From contig CM039508.1 of assembly GCA_022432975.1 (NCBI GenBank), positions 17,076,830-17,140,829 on the forward strand: a stretch of 64,000 bases of DNA, written 5' to 3'. Of this stretch, positions 60,034-64,000 are shown one piece after another. A program made the translations under genes and the position numbers. This DNA comes from Begonia masoniana (Eukaryota > Streptophyta > Magnoliopsida > Cucurbitales > Begoniaceae). The notes below the pieces were generated by a model. That model was given only the letters and a program-made list of their open reading frames with translations, did no database searches and was not told the DNA's origin. How positions within the stretch are numbered: the first letter of the stretch is position 1; every line of letters begins with the position of its first letter.

Positions 60034-62250
60034 TGAAGCAACCGGTATGAAGCTTTTATTTTTAAAGAAAGTAAGTGATTTTGATTGGTTGCTTAAATAG
60101 GTTAAGGTTTTACTAACTGGGGGCAAATGTGTAATTTATGAAGGTTAGTGTATAAAAGGTGTTAGCTAAGGGTTTTAGCCGCCACAATTTCATTTCCTCA
60201 TTTGGGATTCAGCTTGCTCAATAGATTTTCCTCTCGGCGATTCTCCTACCCGATTCTCCTTCAACCGAGGTGAGCTTTACCTTGATTTCTTGCTACATTT
60301 GTGATTACTGCGGATTGAGGTGATTGTAAATGTGCGTTGTGAGAATGCGGTGAGTGAGAGTAGTTTCAGTTTTGAGGTGAATCGAGAATGCACTATGAAC
60401 AGAGCTCCCAAACCAGTTTCCTTAGATTTCTAGAAAGTTTAGAATGAAGTTTAGCTAAGATTTAACTAATACTCTGTTTACGATTTTAGGTTTGAGCAAA
60501 ACCCGAAGTAGTTTGCAACCGAGCTTTTCCAGGAGACCAGGTAAGTAGAGTATGTGTGTGCCTTCAGGCCTACATCACAAAACAGTAGGATATATGTATG
60601 TTTTGCATGATTTTTAGTTTGGCATGCACCATATTTTTGAAAGGATACGAAAATGAATTTTCATGTAATGTTATAGTGAGGCATGAATCAGTTTAACTTT
60701 TAAGGGAATTAATCCGCCCCTTAATCGAGATCAGAGGATATTTATACTTTGGAAAAATTGATCCACTTCCCATCGGACGAGGGATCAGATCAGCTGTTAA
60801 GGGAACTAATTTGCCCCTTAATTTAGTAAAGGATAATTATACTTTGGGAAAATTGATCCACTTCCCATCGGACGAGGGATCAACAGACAATGAACATGAA
60901 TACAACTGAGATGAGAAAGTAGAAATCGCATGAATAGGACTTTAATTCAGTATTGCATTTCATTTTGCTCTACTTGCTTAGTATTAGGCTAATAGATGAG
61001 TTTTGTGATATAGGTGCTGAGGTAGCTACTAGAGAATTCAAAGAGTGTATTGAAGAATAGGTGAAGTTGATGGAGCACATCTATGCCACGGTTTGGTGCT
61101 CTGATGAGGCGGTTTAACTATTGTCAGTATGTGAAGTCTTAATGGTCAAGTGATTTGTTGAAGTGTGCTGAGGATTTTGATGACAGCAGTAGTTTAAGGT
61201 TTATAATATTTTGAGATTTTTCCTGATTATGAAACATGATTTGGTTTAGTTATAGTTTGCTATTTTGGATTTTTGGAAAGTTTAGTGAACAATCGTTCAG
61301 TTTAACTAAGCTGTGAATTTTAATGATTGTGATAGTTTTTAGTATATCTGATACAATTTTGAGATTTCTCGGATAGTGATACATCGTTGGTTTTAATTGT
61401 GATTCTTACTGGATTTCAAAAGTGTCATAGGGTCAGGTTGTTTTGAATGATTTCAGTAAATTTACAAGTTCTTCTAGCAGTCGGAGTTGTTCTTTGTTTA
61501 GAGTGTTTTTGTCTATTGGTAGATGTTGTCTATCGGTGGATGTTGAGTTTTGTGTCTATCAGTAGATGTTGTCTATCGGTGGATGTTGAGTGTTTTTGTC
61601 TATTGGTAGATGTTGTCTATCGGTGGATGTTGAGTTTTTTTTTTTGTCTATCGGTAGATGTTGTCTATCGGTGGATGTTGAGTGTTTTTGCCTATCGGTA
61701 GATGTTGTCTATTGGTGGATGTTGAGTGTTACTGTTTATCGGTAGAAGTCTTTTGTCTCTGCTTCTACCACTGACATTGTTTAGCGATGGATGTTTTCTA
61801 TTTCTGCTTCTACTGCCTGACACTGTTTAGCAGTGGATGTCTTCTACTTCTGCTTCTACCACAGACACTGTTTAGCGGTGGATATCTTCTATTTCTGCTT
61901 CTACCGCTGACACTGTTCAACGGAGGATGCCTTCTGTTTCTACTTCCACCGCTGATACTGTTCAGCGGAAGAAGTGTTCAAATTTTAAGACTTTTAAATA
62001 TTCAATGCCTTACGCCCCCGTTTCTTTTGCAGATTGTTTCCATTATATTTACTGATAATTAAGTATTATTTTATAGCTTTGTTTAATCCTGTTTTACGTA
62101 AAAGATTTTCTTTTCCACTGCAAGTCTTGATGCTTTAAATAAAAGTTGAATTTTGACCGTTGAGCGAAGTTTTAAAAATTTACTAGAATTTCTTAGTCAT
62201 GTACTGTGTTATGAGTAACGAACCGGGTTTATAAAATTTGGGGCGTTACA
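60034..62250 (+). repeat. Gyp-6 3' LTR, 2217 bp
   Basis: It starts TGAAGC (TGTAGC in the 5' copy) and ends GGGGCGTTACA. TATA is at 60151. Donor-like CCGAGGTGAGC lies near 60264 and CCAGGTAAGTAG near 60537. Inverted arms are at 60569-60583 and 61000-61014, with a hairpin module twice in between (TTAAGGG starts 60700 and 60797). A TCTATCGGTAGATG/TCTATCGGTGGATG array runs from about 61510 to 61745, followed by CTTCTACC...CTGACACTGTT units to 61970. Confidence 0.95.
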
Positions 62251-62255
62251 ATGTT

Positions 62256-62880
62256 GGGCCAAATAAAAGTTAAATAATTCAAGTTACCCACGAACTGTAG
62301 ATAAACATTAAGATCAGAAAGGATATTACCTTCCTCACTATAATACTTTGTGTTAACTTCTAATGGAATATCAATTGGTGAAGTATCTTAAAGACCAAGA
62401 TCCTTCATATGCAATGCGGTCTAGAGATGCTGTTGCAAACTAATGATCAAGGGACTGGTGATGACAATATCATCAACATAAACAAGAAGATAACATCTCC
62501 TTTAGATGTTTTGCAAAGAAACAATGAAGACTTATGTTGAATTTGCTTGAAGGAAAAATTAACAAGGTTGTCCAAAATTTATCAAACCATGTTAGGGGAG
62601 CTTGTTTCAACCCATATAAAGATGACTTCATTTTACATACTTATAAAGAACATGATGAAGATGCACTATGAGGCAAAACCATGTAAATTTTTTCTTTAAG
62701 TTCACTGTGAAGAAATGCATTTTTGACTTGGTTATATGAAGCTCATACTAAGCATATATTGCCATATGTCATTCTTTGGGTTTTTTTGTGTCTCTCTCCA
62801 GAATTGTTCAAATATCATAACAAAACAATGCATTAAGTCAAAGTTTAGGAGTAACTAATTCATAATTAATTATGTTTTTT
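62256..62880 (-). pseudogene. Copia-3 reverse transcriptase fragment
   Basis: On the - strand come a QVKNAFLHSELKEKIYM block (about 62740-62690) and the catalytic YVDD at 62469-62480. After that come SPLIISLQQHL with a stop, the MKDLG block, and a segment approaching RNase H that ends at 62256. It continues at 51039 across Gyp-6. Gag, protease and integrase are not seen to the right; Copia-4 starts at 62948. Confidence 0.85.
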
Positions 62881-62947
62881 GGAAAAGATTTGAATAGTAA
62901 TACAAGATAACGAAGGGATTGATATACCTATTGTAAATGCTAATTTA

Positions 62948-63934
62948 TGTTGGCATTGATTTTTTGGCAATTGGTAATTAAGGAAGTTTATATTTTATTC
63001 TATATTTATCTATTTATATTTTGGAATGATGTTACTTGGAGAGCAAGCTATCACGGCATTATATGAAGTTATTATTTTGGAAGCTAATTTGAAGATTGTG
63101 ATTCTGTTGAGCTGAATTATGGCAAGATACGTGATCAGATTTGTTCCAGATTTGTTACCAGTGTTTTTCCTTATTTATGGATCGGACTTTCCATAAATGT
63201 CACAACCGATGTCACAAAACCGAATTTCGTAGATTCGGTTTCCTTCTTATGTGCGTTGTTGTTTGGATAAAATATTTGAAGCAAAAACAAAAAGATTTGT
63301 TGCAAATAATATTTAAGCATTCTTCTCTCACATAATGCGTGAGCGCAGATTATTATTCTTCTCTAAAATTTCTTGTGCCGCAAGTTTTTCTTTCTCTCTC
63401 TAACGTTTTGGCGTATGGGTTTGTGATTATTCATTTTGATTATTGAAAGAATGTTTTCACACTCTGTTTATGGTTGGAATTCATTGTTATCAGAGTGTGT
63501 TGATTGATTGCATCTGAAGACAATGATGACTGTCACTGGCAGTGTCAAGGGGATTTTGTCATACACGAATTCCAGGAGGAGGAGTCATCGACAAGGAAAT
63601 CTTGTCACGTTTAGATTCCGGGAGGGATCAATCTCAAGATGAGGGGAGCTCGTAAAAACAGATTCATTAGGGAAGTTAGGAAGAAGCGACGACAAAGATG
63701 AAAGGGAGTCTTGCTTTGTGTTAGACTAAATGTCTTGTAACTTTTTTAACTCTGTGAATTGTTTTTATAACTGGGCGTGGTCCCGCAGACGTAGGCAATT
63801 TCTGAAGTGCGTTACCAACTTCCTGTCTCTTTACTTTCCGCACTTTTTTATTGTTCATTGTTTTGTTTATTATCAATGTCTTACTTACTGTTCCAACACT
63901 CACTAAGACATTGCGTATCTAATCATGATCTTTC
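62948..63934 (+). repeat. Copia-4 5' LTR
   Basis: TG at 62948 and CA at 63933-63934, then ATTGGTATCAGAGTGG. It is inferred from the PBS and the classic TGTTGG start; the partner LTR is outside the window. The short frames inside are not genes. Confidence 0.72.
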
Positions 63935-63936
63935 AA

Positions 63937-63949
63937 TTGGTATCAGAGT
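63937..63949 (+). other. Primer-binding site of Copia-4
   Basis: TGGTATCAGAGTG two bases after the LTR end, complementary to initiator tRNA-Met except at the last positions. Confidence 0.85.
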
Positions 63950-64000
63950 GGATCGTTTCTGCTTCTTGAGCGAGATCTGCGTGACAAGATCGTAGTGTTT

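Larger units (their letters stand above)
51045..62250 (+). mobile_element. Gyp-6: decayed gypsy chromodomain element, hosts two solo LTRs
   Basis: The ends are TGTAGCAACC (51045) and GGGGCGTTACA (62250). Flanking 5-mers ATATT (51040-51044) and ATGTT (62251-62255) differ by one base. Its protein is close to Gyp-4, but the LTRs are a distinct subfamily. A deletion fuses the first 713 bp of the 5' LTR directly to protease, removing the rest of the LTR, the PBS and gag. A second deletion removes the integrase catalytic core. Solo LTR-5 and solo LTR-6 sit in the pol 3' part. It lies within Copia-3. Confidence 0.92.
62948..64000 (+). mobile_element. Copia-4: 5' LTR and start of an element leaving the window
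   Basis: TGTTGGCATTGATTTTTTGG opens a copia-type LTR that ends TCTTTCA at 63934, followed at once by a tRNA-Met PBS. Only 50 bases of the internal region are in the window, so the type of element beyond the LTR is inferred. The LTR is about 987 bp, with TATTTATATTTTGG near 63010 as a possible TATA region. Confidence 0.75.

Noticed and set aside
61447..62062. Two Leu/Val/Cys-rich frames of 84 and 91 residues
   Set aside because: They are translations of the TCTATCGGTAGATG and CTTCTACC repeat arrays in the Gyp-6 LTR.

Overview
The window reads as plant nuclear heterochromatin. It is a graveyard of nested LTR retrotransposons with no host gene that I can support. A flowering plant, probably a eudicot, is inferred from four things: the copia and gypsy families present, primer-binding sites matching initiator tRNA-Met, chromodomain-type Ty3/gypsy pol with 2-3 kb LTRs (a Tekay/Del-like organisation), and AT-rich intergenic DNA. 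The species cannot be named from the sequence. No bacterial-style operons, CRISPR arrays, rRNA or tRNA genes were seen.

Layout. (1) 1-18347: Copia-1, a + strand copia relic. It is split by Gyp-1 (369-14129, - strand, target duplication TGCAT). Gyp-1 itself hosts solo LTR-1 (1385-3500, duplication TGTGA) and the gag-only element Gyp-2 (5285-10810, duplication GCATA). Copia-1 is also interrupted by an LTR-like insert at 14456-15842, which is flanked by an 81-bp direct repeat. (2) 18888-37568: Gyp-3, a + strand element with very little coding sequence left. It is split by solo LTR-2 (19160-21439, duplication GCGAG) and by Copia-2 (22081-37033, - strand). Copia-2 is in turn split inside its integrase zinc-binding region by Gyp-4 (24917-35074, - strand, duplication GAAGT). 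Gyp-4 is the most complete element and has near-identical LTRs, one carrying a run of 1009 A. (3) 37569-42833: AT-rich sequence without recognisable genes, with a MITE-like foldback and an LTR fragment. (4) 42834-46798: Gyp-5, a truncated - strand gypsy split by solo LTR-3 (44696-45982, duplication ATCAT). Degenerate repeats follow, then solo LTR-4 (47570-50190, duplication TATGA). (5) 50425-62880: Copia-3 (- strand), split by Gyp-6 (51045-62250, + strand). Gyp-6 pol is hit by solo LTR-5 (54158-56412, duplication AAAGT) and solo LTR-6 (56592-59696, duplication CAGCT). (6) 62948-64000: the 5' LTR and primer-binding site of Copia-4 (+), running off the window.

All coding regions are broken by stops, frameshifts, deletions or insertions. 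The elements work together only as a record of layered insertion. Exact 5-bp target duplications let most insertions be ordered.

The most interesting structure lies inside the long gypsy-type LTRs. Nearly all of them, from several sequence-divergent families, carry a pair of inverted arms about 400-600 bp apart whose bases co-vary between families. The arms enclose hairpin modules present in one to three copies. A strong 5' splice-donor-like site sits next to the first arm, and an acceptor-like GATGTAG/GTG sits inside the second. These LTRs also carry family-specific clusters of short palindromic or repeated cores. One LTR contains a 60-bp array that seems to have been copied from a neighbouring LTR of another family.
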